Shown here: positions 56,701 through 63,150 of the stretch, piece by piece
How positions within the stretch are numbered: position 1 is the first letter of the stretch
Layout of the letters: each line of letters begins with the position of its first letter
NCBI GenBank assembly: GCA_036250195.1
Contig: JAVHZZ010000006.1
Coordinates: 157,096,224 to 157,160,223, forward strand
Direction: 5' to 3'
From: Mixophyes australis
Taxonomy: Eukaryota; Chordata; Amphibia; Anura; Limnodynastidae
DNA length: 64,000 nt
The notes under the pieces: generated by a model
Databases searched by the model: none
The model's input: the letters and a program-made list of their open reading frames with translations, nothing else
Told to the model about the DNA's origin: nothing
Position numbers and translations under genes: made by a program

Positions 56701-59503
56701 AAAATAACTGAAATTAACAGTTTCCAATAGCCATGGATGAGCTTTCTGCATGTCTCCATTGCCAGTTTGGTCCACTCTTATTGTGCAAATTGCACCAATT
56801 CCCTCAGATTAGAAGGTGCTTTCTCCCAGCCACTGTTTTCAGATCTCTCCATAGGTGTTATATTGGATTTAGATCTAGACTCATTGCTGGTCAGTTGATA
56901 AAGATGCTTTCTGCACCATTCAAACAATCCTGCACTGCAAACTTTGATCAAGTTTTCTCTTTCCAGGCAGGTTGACTACAGTGCCATGGGCCTTAAACTT
57001 CCTAATAACATTATGTCATACTTGCCAACTCTCGGAAACAAGTTTCCGGGAGAGGGGGCGTGACTGGAGGGCGGGAGGGGGCGGGACGAGGCCAAACGTG
57101 TCATTTTGGTCCCGCCCCCTGCGAAAACGTAATTTACGTCGCGGGGGCGGGGCCAAAATGACGCGATTGGCCTCGTCCCGCCCCCTCCCGCCCTCCAAAA
57201 TGGCGTCAATCACCGAGAATCGCGTCATTTGACGTGATTCTCTGTGAAATCCAGGATGTGGGAGAAATGCCAACGAGCCCGGGAGCCCGGGAGACTGAAC
57301 CGAATTTCGGGAGTCTCCCGGACATTCCGGGAGAGTTGGCAAGTATGCATTATGTACATGGAAATGGGAACATTAAGCTCTCTGATTAGTAGCATTAATA
57401 TTGTTGGCTACAATCTTCTGCTTGACCTCCTCAGACAATTCTCTGGCTTGCATTCTTTTTTTGATCTTACTGCAGTACACATAGTGACACAAAACAGGAG
57501 AATGAACCCTTTTCTCTCGTCCAGGTTGTTTTTAAGGAGGGATTTGTATATTGCAGGCACTTGCTACTCCCCACCAGTGAAGTGAAGGAGGGTCACCTAC
57601 TTCAAATCTAACTATATCTAACAGTTTCTAAAAGGTGCCAATAATTTTGGCCAGCTCAGTTAAGGATTTCTGTGTGGAATAAGCTACAACTTAATTTTTT
57701 TTTTTCTTGTGTTGCTTTTTATTTCACTGCAAACCAAGGGAATAAATATGTTGATACCAAAATATTTTTGGTATCAACACATGTAGTTTTGGTAAATGAG
57801 GAGATTTTCATCTATAACTCCTTATTTCTCAGCATATTTGGATTTATAGATGCCAAGCTGTACTTTGGCCTTAAAGAGGTGAAATATCACCCATAGACTC
57901 TACTGGAGAAGTGCCCCTGGTGGCTGGTTTGAAACTTTTGTGAATTTTTAAAGCAATGTTAAGCAATAGATGTGAAGTTCTACTTTTATGCTTGTTACAA
58001 TATGTACTGTTGCTGTGTAACGTCCATTCAAGTGACCTAGCTGCAGTTGTCTTCATGATCATGACGGTTATATAAATAACGCCATCTGTCTTCTGCAGCA
58101 AAGCCGGTTTTTATAATCCAGCCTCAGAACACGGAGGTGCTAGTAGGTGGCAGTGTAACTCTCGAATGTGGCGTATCGGGGGACCCTCAGCCAAGCATTA
58201 CTTGGACCACAGACACTGGGAATCCTGTCCCCAATAATGAGCGCTTCACAATAACCAGCTCTGGGGGATTGTACATCCAGAATGTCACTTTCTCTGAACA
58301 TGGACAGTATCAATGTCATGCAAGCAACAGCGAGGGTTCGTTACAAGCAGCTGCTTCTGTCATTGTACAAGGTAAGCTCTGACTATGTGTTGTGCATATA
58401 GAAACTAGACTAGAAAATATTATTTGTTAGTGGTTTCAGGGGCGCACGCAGGATTGTCACCGCCGCGGACGCTTCTTTGACAGCGCCGAGGCTGCTGTAT
58501 AGGAAAGTGCCGCTATGGCGGCCACTTAGTTAGCGCAGGGGGGGGGTTTCTGGAGACTCAGAAAACCCCCCTGCGTGCGCCACTGGGTTTATGCGCTTTC
58601 TTACTGCCTGCAAACTTTATTTTTGTTTGTTTTTTTTGTGAAGTTTAAGTGCAGCTAAAGCAATCTTTCCTCAAATATCCTTTGAAATACTAATGGGTTG
58701 TTGCTGGCTAGCTTATTAATGAATTGCCAGCAGATAGAATTTCTTTATATTGTACCTGCCACCTGCACACATTGGAGTCAGCCATTTCATGGGTCGGAAC
58801 AATATGATAAAATGGCCTATCAATTCTCTTTGTGCCTTAAGCACGTCACTAGTGAATTTATAGGCTGCTTTCTCCTAAATATTGGTTCAGCCCACAAAAT
58901 GGCTGCCTAGAATCAGAGGCGGATCTAGACTATTGATATACTCGGGGCGATTTTAGGGGGGGCGAATTTAGGCCCTGTCCCCTTTCTGATTTCTACTGCT
59001 GCCGGCGGCTACACACCATGTGCAGGTCCGCTCGGCAGTGGCAGTGTGCTGTCCCGCTGCTCTGATTGTGTTTAAAACACAATCAGAGCAGCCGGGCAGC
59101 ATGCTGTCACTACCGAACGGACCTGCACAGTGTGCAGCTGTTGGCAGCAAGCCCCTGCTAGGGGGGGGGGGGGATCGCCCCTGATCGCCCCTGATCGCCC
59201 CAACCTGGATCCGCCACTGCCTAGAATTCATGCAGCCGGTGTTTAGACTTTCAGTTTTAGCTTGAAACTAGATTCATTAGGTTGTATAAGTTAAATATGG
59301 TCTGCTCACCCTGTGACAGTCAGCTGTGGTACAAAACTCCCAGAAATTCTCCTTTTGTACTCTCTTTTTTTGATTTTTGTATTTAGAAGGGCAAAAGTTT
59401 ACAGTGGTTCCCATTGACCAGACCATGACTGAAGGTCAGGATGCACAGTTTCCCTGTTCGGCCAGTGGACGTCCTGTTCCAGTTATAACTTGGACAAAAG
59501 CAG
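24990..59503 (+). CDS. pxdn-like: Peroxidasin-family gene, 5' third (signal peptide, LRRs, Ig1 to half of Ig3)
   Basis: Exons: 24990-25141, 40940-41011, 43464-43535, 43652-43723, 44978-45049, 48161-48232, 48348-48517, 49347-49464, 55008-55177, 58099-58371, 59387-59503. All borders are GT/AG and all phases join, giving 453 residues of a protein usually near 1,480. Exon 1 has a signal peptide ([15 protein letters not shown]) and an LRRNT ([17 protein letters not shown]). Five 72-bp exons each encode one 24-residue LRR (first [10 protein letters not shown]). Then come an LRRCT ([12 protein letters not shown]), Ig1 ([18 protein letters not shown]), Ig2 ([17 protein letters not shown]) and half of Ig3 (FPCSASG). 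Ig4, the heme peroxidase and VWC lie outside. Peroxidasins use bromide and H2O2 to form sulfilimine cross-links in collagen IV of basement membranes. The sequence looks intermediate between PXDN and PXDNL. Confidence 0.95.
25945..26117 (+). mobile_element. Old diverged copy of the tRNA-derived SINE
   Basis: It aligns in order with 41349-41730: GTCAGCACAGTGCTTAGCA, a GGTCATGGGTTC B-box remnant, TCTGTATGGAATTTGTATG, and the tail GGCGCTATATAAATAAATGA. Confidence 0.75.
26282..26320. repeat. Near-perfect 39-bp hairpin
   Basis: 19-bp arms (GATTTTTGCTTGCGGCTCC and its reverse complement with one mismatch) surround a single central base. Confidence 0.8.
27506..27560. repeat. (GT)n-(AT)n microsatellite
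   Basis: An interrupted GT run followed by about ten AT units. Confidence 0.9.
27690..29310 (+). pseudogene. L1/Tx1-type LINE reverse-transcriptase relic
   Basis: Pieces in order: [10 protein letters not shown] near 27705 (cf. DAEKAFDxVxW), [16 protein letters not shown] near 28590 (cf. LSPLLFNLALEPL), [17 protein letters not shown] near 28798-28845 (cf. SGFKINxxKSE), and [14 protein letters not shown] near 29040. This is the RT order of the L1/Tx1 clade. The gap between the first two is too long, so about 0.5 kb was inserted, and stops are numerous. Confidence 0.7.
29311..30446 (+). mobile_element. L2-clade LINE, 5'-truncated relic with 3' end
   Basis: It starts in the RT at the catalytic box ([11 protein letters not shown], where the 59.7-64 kb copy has [11 protein letters not shown]). 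It continues through the thumb and C-terminal region ([17 protein letters not shown]) to the 3' end GTACGATGCTGCGGATACC, then CATATAAATAAAG(AAT)n. Two C tracts (29385-29405, 29530-29549) and many frame breaks show that it is dead. Confidence 0.8.
30581..30768. mobile_element. Palindromic MITE (TAAATGTATCATCC family)
   Basis: Arms of about 70 bp (GAGTAAATATATCATCCTCC...CTTTGCAGTGAAAA and the reverse complement) lie inside flanking CTA repeats (30578-30580, 30769-30771). Confidence 0.7.
31355..31386 (+). other. Second hammerhead-like repeat motif
   Basis: CTGAAGAAGCAGGC...GGTCTGGGAAACGTG has the same CTGAWGA-AGC-stem-GAAACGTG order as 19036-19066. It is a degenerate repeat fragment. Function is not claimed. 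Confidence 0.3.
31500..31645 (-). repeat. Interspersed repeat end containing a CTGATGA...GAAAG motif
   Basis: On the minus strand it reads CCTGATGAAGGGGCCTCTG, TGCTCTGAAAGCTACC, then GGTTAACTAATAAAAGGTAT. The order 'CTGAxGAAG - stem - GAAAGCT - AATAAAAGGTATxAC' recalls a widespread vertebrate repeat. The family is not named with certainty. Confidence 0.4.
31940..32498 (-). repeat. Probable LTR (minus strand)
   Basis: Read on the minus strand it starts TGTTAGGACTCTGC (right edge 32498) and has a TATA box (CCGCTTTATATACC, near 32350). It resembles the LTR at 42383-43046 in layout. The left edge is approximate. Confidence 0.4.
33240..33480 (+). pseudogene. Gypsy integrase core relic, first part
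   Basis: The conceptual translation retains the TNQGTQF, LYHSH and [18 protein letters not shown] blocks, decayed forms of the DxGTQF, YHPQ and VERFNRTLKxML integrase signatures. The frame ends where the MITE at 33493 begins. Confidence 0.7.
33493..34937. mobile_element. TIR element inserted in gypsy integrase, with captured antisense RNase H piece
   Basis: The ends GGGGTAAATGTATCAAG and CTTGATACATTTACCCC are perfect 17-bp inverted repeats. Integrase homology stops at one end and resumes at the other. Inside, 33895-34050 is the reverse complement of gypsy RNase H sequence at 35695-35850 with about 3 mismatches in 150 bp. It is flanked by two copies of GTGGTCCCCCTGTCCAAGCA (33786 and 34053). 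The element has no transposase. Confidence 0.65.
34938..35200 (+). pseudogene. Gypsy integrase relic, second part
   Basis: [17 protein letters not shown] followed by [11 protein letters not shown] continues the integrase from 33480. The typical form is LLFAxREVPQxSTGFSPFELLYG. The downstream frame is broken. Confidence 0.75.
35240..35880 (+). pseudogene. Gypsy reverse transcriptase and RNase H relic
   Basis: [20 protein letters not shown] (35303-35362) is the RT block before the catalytic box. [18 protein letters not shown] and TDHNHH (35640-35735) are RNase [17 protein letters not shown], then CHGNADRLL, is the connection. Integrase lies upstream of RT, the reverse of the normal order, so two copies or a rearrangement are involved. 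This is a different gypsy lineage from the one at 1-4810. Confidence 0.75.
41349..41730 (+). mobile_element. tRNA-derived SINE with L2-like tail
   Basis: The head has an A box (GGTGGCTAAGTGGTTAGC) and a B box (GAGTTCAATTCCC), the internal RNA polymerase III promoter of a tRNA-derived SINE. The body is TGTGTGGAGTTTGTATGTTC, then CCTCCCACACTCC. A (GT)n run sits at 41565-41598. The tail is TGTACAGCGCTGCGG, then GGCGCTATATAAATAAATGA and (ATG)n to 41727. It is the best-preserved copy in the window. Confidence 0.85.
42017..42260. repeat. ~114-bp tandem repeat, two full copies plus a partial third
   Basis: CTCCATTGCTAATTGTCATT starts at 42017 and 42132, and CTCCATTGCTAATTGC at 42245. Shared blocks are GGCTGGCAGGCTTGGTCTTC and ATATAGGTTACACACAAAGA. 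The 41730-42000 segment before it looks promoter-like (TACGTCAT, CTATAAGTACC) and may belong to the same interspersed element. Confidence 0.75.
42383..43046 (-). mobile_element. Solo LTR with perfect 5-bp target duplication
   Basis: TGTTATGATT...GTTGTAACA, 664 bp, flanked on both sides by ATTTG (42378-42382 and 43047-43051). Read on the minus strand it runs from TGTTACAACTCTGTC to ...CATAACA, with an AATAAA near 42440. It carries an internal duplication (GGTTCCAGGAACATGCAGG type, 42470 and 42545). It lies in a peroxidasin intron, antisense to the gene. Confidence 0.85.
44038..44478. mobile_element. hAT-type MITE with internal hairpin
   Basis: The terminal repeats are CAGGGCCGGTGCT and AGCACCGGGCCTG. 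The flanking 8-mers GTTAAAAT (44030-44037) and GTTATAAT (44479-44486) differ at one base, as expected of a hAT target duplication. The interior folds on CTCCGTCTCCTCCCCTCCAC and its reverse complement. Confidence 0.8.
45255..46769 (+). mobile_element. L2-clade LINE, decayed 3' half
   Basis: RT remnants include [18 protein letters not shown] near 45300 and [19 protein letters not shown] near 45570. The 3' end CTGTACGGTGCTGTGGACC, then TTATAAATAAAAGATAATAA, matches the other L2 copies. Frameshifts and stops are frequent. Confidence 0.8.
46770..46794. repeat. (ATGT)n microsatellite
   Basis: About six tetranucleotide units right after the L2 tail. Confidence 0.9.
47847..48100 (+). mobile_element. 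Old SINE copy
   Basis: Same order as 41349-41730, but heavily diverged: GGGTTCAGTTCCAATG, ATCTGTATGGAAATCT, TAGGAGCAGGGACTGA, GTAGTGCTGTGTAATATG. It lies just before the LRR exon at 48161. Confidence 0.65.
48672..49028 (-). mobile_element. SINE (minus strand) interrupted by a MITE
   Basis: The tail complement ATATAGCGCCACTAATTTC, AGCGCTGTACAGAGAACTTA, runs to CAGTCTAA. The MITE 48777-48951 follows. The SINE then resumes GTTCCCTAACACACAGAGAG up to GATAGCAGCCAATTAACT. The head is missing. Confidence 0.8.
48777..48951. mobile_element. Palindromic Harbinger-type MITE, TAA duplication
   Basis: GGGCTAGATTTACTAAGCTG and its reverse complement bound a nearly perfect palindrome containing ATTCTAGCT and GATTGGTTGCTATAGGCAAC. 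TAA flanks both sides (48774-48776, 48952-48954). Compared with other SINE copies, the empty site is exactly CAGTCTAAGTTCCC. Confidence 0.85.
50434..52402 (+). pseudogene. Harbinger transposase, one nonsense codon
   Basis: There are two exons, 50434-50886 and 51632-52402 (donor GTTTGT, acceptor TTTATGTTTCAG, phase 0), giving 407 codons with a single in-frame TGA at 50650-50652 (codon 73). Exon 1 has the basic N-terminus and, after the [18 protein letters not shown] and [17 protein letters not shown], the helical region typical of HARBI1-like transposases. Exon 2 carries the DDE nuclease, with catalytic candidates in GAIDGKH, GRVSDGG and VENAFGI. Family knowledge: the transposase needs its partner Myb/MADF protein for nuclear entry and end binding. 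The polyadenylation signal is at 52456-52461. The only lesion seen is the TGA. Confidence 0.9.
50991..52915 (-). CDS. Harbinger MADF-domain DNA-binding partner protein (spliced, intact)
   Basis: Minus-strand exons are 52915-52499 (139 codons; donor GTAAGT) and 51551-50991 (acceptor TTTGCTCTTTTTCAG), joined in phase 0, giving 325 residues without interruption. Residues 5-100 form a MADF/SANT-like domain ([43 protein letters not shown]). The C-terminal exon has a basic [11 protein letters not shown] and a helical segment ([12 protein letters not shown]) similar to BESS-type tails. In Harbinger elements such proteins bind the transposon ends and bring the transposase to the nucleus. A minus-strand AATAAA lies at 50912-50907, about 80 bp past the stop and inside the transposase intron. 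The intron contains transposase exon 2 in antisense. Confidence 0.85.
52456..52461 (+). terminator. Transposase polyadenylation signal
   Basis: AATAAA 54 bp after the transposase stop and 38 bp left of the MADF exon 1 donor. Each of the two genes therefore ends within an intron of the other. Confidence 0.6.
52916..53237. promoter_or_regulatory. Divergent promoter between MADF gene and third Harbinger gene
   Basis: 322 bp separates the two start codons, which face away from each other. A TATAAAA lies at 53192-53198 for the plus-strand gene. The MADF-side start was not located. Confidence 0.5.
53238..54145 (+). pseudogene. Third Harbinger gene: SANT/Myb-like plus SIM-like plus coiled coil (decayed)
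   Basis: It starts at ATGGCGAATAAAG, 40 bp after a TATAAAA (53192-53198). Exon A (53238-53634) encodes an acidic lead, then [19 protein letters not shown] and, in another frame, [13 protein letters not shown] and [15 protein letters not shown], a Myb/SANT-like domain broken by a frameshift and stops. Exon B (53730-53855) and exon C (53952-54145) join in phase. Exon C begins [12 protein letters not shown], which fits a SUMO-interaction motif (hydrophobic core plus acidic tail), and continues with a possible coiled coil ([20 protein letters not shown]). An AATAAA lies at 54211-54216. The exon A phase does not match exon B, consistent with indels. Confidence 0.6.
54211..54216 (+). terminator. 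Polyadenylation signal of third Harbinger gene
   Basis: AATAAAAGTGTTGC, 66 bp past the exon C stop, followed by GTGTGGTTTATT. Confidence 0.5.
55590..56607 (-). mobile_element. LTR-like insertion with internal minisatellite
   Basis: The right edge reads GGCTGTTACA (minus strand TGTAACAGCCCCTCTGG), like the start of the LTR at 42383-43046. The left edge near TGTAGTGTTGAGG is uncertain and no clear duplication was found. It holds the 30-bp minisatellite at 56025-56280. Confidence 0.45.
56025..56280. repeat. ~30-bp minisatellite
   Basis: About eight and a half copies of CTCTCTCCCGTCCTCTGCC followed by TGGGGTGATAT. The last five copies are almost identical. Confidence 0.92.
57017..57347. mobile_element. 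hAT-type MITE with perfect 8-bp duplication
   Basis: CATACTTGCCAACTCTC at the left and GAGAGTTGGCAAGTATG at the right are perfect inverted repeats. CATTATGT flanks both ends (57009-57016, 57348-57355). The GC-rich core is itself palindromic (GGCGGGACGAGGCCAA / TTGGCCTCGTCCCGCC). Confidence 0.9.
58437..58585. mobile_element. Short hAT-like MITE
   Basis: CAGGGGCGCACGCAGG and CCTGCGTGCGCCACTG are near-perfect inverted ends of a 149-bp unit. The flanks share only GGTTT, so the duplication is degraded. It lies 66 bp after the Ig2 exon. Confidence 0.65.
58914..59219. mobile_element. hAT-type MITE with perfect 8-bp duplication
   Basis: CAGAGGCGGATCTAG and CTGGATCCGCCACTG are the inverted ends. CCTAGAAT is duplicated at 58906-58913 and 59220-59227. 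The centre has TTGTGTTTAAAACACAA and a 14-bp G tract near 59160. Confidence 0.9.
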
Positions 59504-59730
59504 GTAGTGCACATTGTAATCTCCATCTGGTTTATTGTGACCCTTTACAAACCAGCCATTTGCTAACCAAATTGTCATTACTTCAAGCAATTTTGAAAGT
59601 TAATTTTCTTTATTAATCCTGCATCTCTCTGGCAGTCCTTGCACAGACTGCATTTTATCCTTCTGTTTCTCGTCTCAAATACTCAAAGATGCTGCACTCT
59701 TCTACACCTCTTCACTACACCTTTATACAT

Positions 59731-62700
59731 TATTAATTTATTATTATTATTCATTTTTATTTATAGGGCGCCACAAGGTGTCTGTGGCGCCGTACAGGGA
59801 CAAAAACGAATTACAATACAAGGTGAGACAGCACAGTACAGTAAACATAAAGCACAGTAACTCAGTAAGCTCAATGCACAGCTAGTGAGGGCAGGGGGAG
59901 TATCCGCAAATGACGGGGCCCTAAAAGAGGGCGCGGAAGACAGGGAGACCCCCAGAGGGGGGAGGAGGGCCCTCGAGGAGGAGGGCAAAGTAGCTGGAGA
60001 GCAGAGTTAGAAGTGGTGGAAACAGGAGGAGAGATGGCCCTGCTCAGAGGAGCGTACAATCTAAGGGGAGGGGTGGACAGACGGAGAAACACAGGGGAGA
60101 GAGGGAGAGTAGAGGGATGGAGGCAGGGAAGGGGAAAGAAGGGGGAGAGGCAGAGGATAAGGTAGCTAGTTAAGTGGGAGACTGGAAGGCTTTAAGAAAA
60201 AGGTGGGTTTTTAAAGCCCGTTTGAAACTGGACAGGTTAGGGGAAGTCCTGATGGAGGGAGGGAGCTTGTTCCAGTGGAGGGGGGCAGCGCGGGCAAAGT
60301 CTTGGAATACGCGCGTGGGAGGAGGTGATGAGGGGGGAAGATAGGCGACGGTCATTGGCAGATCGGAGAGGACGGGATGGAGCGTGAATAGATAGGAGTG
60401 TGGAGATGTAGGGTGCAGTGGTGTTGGCGAGGGCCTTGTATGTAAGAGTGAGGAGCTTGAACAGAGTTCTGTAGGGGAAGGGGAGCCAGTGGAGGGATTG
60501 GTAGAGGGGGGAGACAGAAGAGGAGCGGCGAGAAAGGAAGATAAGCCTAGCGGCTGCGTTAAGTACAGATCGAAGGGGAGCGAGATGAGAGAGGGGGAGG
60601 CCAGTAAGGAGGAGGTTACAGTAGTCCAAGCGGGAGATGATCAGAGAGTGAATAAGGCATTTGGTGGCATCTTGGGAGAGGAAGGGCCGGATGCGAGCGA
60701 TGTTACGCTGCTGGAAGCGGCAGGATTTAGCAAGAGAGAGGATATGGGGTCCAAAGGAGAGAGAGGAGTCGAGGGTGACACCAAGGCAGCGAAGTTGGGG
60801 GACAGAGGAGATAGAGGAGTTGTCGACAATGATGGAGAGGTCGACAGGGGATGAGGTATGGGGGGGGGAGGAAAAACTATCAGCTCGGTTTTGGCGAGGT
60901 TGAGTTTGAGGAATCGAGAGGACATCCAGGAGGAGATGGCAGAGAGGCAGGCGGACACCCCAGAGAGGAGGGAGGGAGAGAGATCAGGAGAGGAGAGGTA
61001 TAGTTGAGTGTCATCAGCGTAAAGGTGGTAGTTGAAGCCGAAGGAGCTGATGAGTTCACCCAGGGAGGAGGTGTATAGAGAGAAGAGTTAGGGGCCCAGA
61101 ACAGAGCCCTGGGGGACCCCGACTGGAAGGGTGGACGGGGGGGAGAGAGACTCAGTGGTGGTGACAGAGAAGGATCGGTCAGCGAGGTAAGAGGTGAACC
61201 AGGACAGGACAGGGCCAGAGAGGCCGAGAGACTGGAGGGTGTGGAGGAGGAGGGGGTGGTCAACGGTGTCGAAGGCTGCAGAGAGGTCAAGGAGGATGAG
61301 AAGGGAGAAGTGGCCCCTGGCTTTAGCAGAGAGGAGATCATTGGTGACTTTAGCCAGGGCAGTTTCAGTGGAGTGAAGGGGGCGGAAACCAGACTGGAGA
61401 GGATCAAGGAGGGAGTGTTCAGAAAGGTAGGAGGTGAGACGGCTGCAGACGAGCCTCTCGAGAATTTTGGAGGCAAAGGGGAGAAGAGATATGGGGCGAT
61501 AGTTCGAGAGAGAAGTGGGGTCAAGATTAGGCTTCTTAAGAATGGGGGATACAAGAGCATGTTTGAAGGAGGAGGGGAAGATGCCGCAGGAGAGGGAGAG
61601 ATTAAAGAGGTGAGCGAGGTGGGAGCAGGTGGTGGGGAAAAGGGAGCGAAGAAGGTGGGAGGGGATGGGATCCAGGGGACAGGTAGTAGGGGGGGAGGAA
61701 GAAATGAGAGAGTGGACTTCCTCGCCCGTGGTGGGGCAGAAGGAGTGGAGGGGAAGGTGTTTAGGGGGGAGAACGGAAGAGTGGGAGGGGTAGAAGAGAG
61801 AGTGGAGGAGGAGATTTCAAGTCGGATGGCCTCAATTTTAGAGGAGAAAAAGGAGGCGAAGTCGGAGGCAGTCAGGGAGGAGGGAGTGGGGGGAGGGGAG
61901 GGGGCCAGGAGAGTGCTGAAGGTGGCGAAGAGGCGGCGGGGGTTAGAGGACTGGGAAGAGATGAGGGATTTAAAGAAAGATTGTTTGGCGAGATAGAGGG
62001 CAGAGCTGTAGGATGAAAGGATGAATTTAAAGTGGAGGAAGTCAGCCAGGGAGCGAGATTTTCTCCAGTGACGTTCGGCGGTACGGGAGCATTTTTGGAG
62101 GAAGCGGGTAAATTTGGAGTGCCAGGGTTGGGGTTTGGAGCAGCGGGGGTGGACGGAGTGGGCAGGGGCGACTGCATCCAGAGCGGAGGTGAGGGTTTGA
62201 TTGTAGAGGGAGACCGCCTGGTTGGGGCAGGCCTGGGAGGAAAGGGGAGAAAGGAGGGTCGAGAGCGTCGAGGTTGCGTATGGACAGAGTAGGTTTGGGC
62301 AGGGGGAGGGGAGCAGGAGAAGAGGAGAGGGAGAAGGAGAGGAGATGGTGGTCAGATAGAGGAAAGGGAGAGATGGAGAAGTCAGAGAGATTACAAAGGT
62401 AGGAGAAGACAAGATCAAAAGAGTGACCAAGGCAGTGGGTAGAGGAGGAGGTCCATTGGGTGAGACCAAGGGAGGAAGAGAGGGTGAGCAGTTTGCTGGA
62501 AGCAGGGTCGGTGGGGTTGTCGATGGGGAAGTTAAAGTCAGCGAGAATGATTGAGGGGAGGTCGGAGGAGAGGTGGTGAGGAAGCCAGGCAGCAAAGTTG
62601 TCAAGGAAGAGGGAGGTGGGGCCAGGGGGGCGGTAGATGACAGTGACGCGGAGGTGGATGGGGTAGAAGAGGCGGATGGAGTGGGCTTCGAAGGAGGAGA

Positions 62701-63150
62701 AGGAGAGGGAGGGTTCAGGGGGAATGACACGAAAAGTACAGGTGGAGGAAAGGAGGAGGCCCACTCCACCGCCTGGGCGGGCACCAGGCCTGGCGGAGTG
62801 GGTGAAGGAGAGGCCACCATAGGATAGGGCAGCGGGGGAGGCAGTGTCAGAGTCGGAGAGCCAGGTTTCAGTAATGGCAAGAAGGTTAAAGGAGCTGGAT
62901 AGAAAGAGGTCGTGGACAGCAGTCATCTTGTTGCGGACGGATCTGGCATTCCAGAGGGCACAGGAGAAAGGGGGAGAGGAGAGGGGGGAGATGGGGATAA
63001 GGTTAGCAAGATGAGCAGCGCGCGGGGGAGGGCGGGGAGGAACGAGAGAGGTGTGGCGGGGGGAGAGTATGGGTATGGAGTGAGAGCGGGGAGGCATAGT
63101 AGGAAGGGAGAGTAACAGAACAGTGAGAAAATGGGGACAGTGAAAACAGG
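59731..63150 (-). mobile_element. L2-clade LINE, near full-length, minus strand
   Basis: Read on the minus strand: an apurinic-type endonuclease (WNARSVRNK, ITETWLSD, VIYRPPGP, LADFNFPID, SDHHLLSF; 63.0-62.3 kb), a linker, a reverse transcriptase ([49 protein letters not shown]), a C-terminal region (MDYCNLLLTGLP, FKLLTLTYKAL) and the 3' end CTATAAATAAAAATGAATAA with a (TTA)n tail. Endonuclease, linker and RT lie in three frames (two frameshifts), plus one in-frame TAA at 61088-61090. It is recently dead. The long plus- and minus-strand open frames over it arise from its extreme strand bias. Confidence 0.88.

Larger units (their letters stand above)
55430..57860. mobile_element. Old Tc1/mariner-like DNA element, interrupted
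   Basis: ATACTGTCCAAAAATATTGACAC at 55436 and AAAAGGTGCCAATAATTTTG at 57632 are end motifs of a common vertebrate Tc1-like repeat. Interior blocks (AGATCTAGACTCATTGCTGG, CTTGACCTCCTCAGACAATT) fit the same family, which I recall from fish and frog genomes. An LTR-like block and a hAT MITE (57017) sit inside it. No transposase frame survives. Confidence 0.5.

Noticed and set aside
24990..59503. Direct assignment of the gene as PXDN or PXDNL
   Set aside because: Linkage to PCMTD2 and mixed similarity do not support either. The peroxidase domain needed for a firm call is outside the window.
61241..61996. 251-codon plus-strand frame rich in Glu, Gly and Arg
   Set aside because: Antisense shadow of the L2 reverse transcriptase and linker on the other strand.
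60880..62880. 666-codon minus-strand open frame rich in Pro, Ser, Thr and Leu
   Set aside because: It runs across an L2 LINE. Only its middle part matches the LINE protein; the endonuclease and RT homology lie in other frames. Its composition reflects strand bias.
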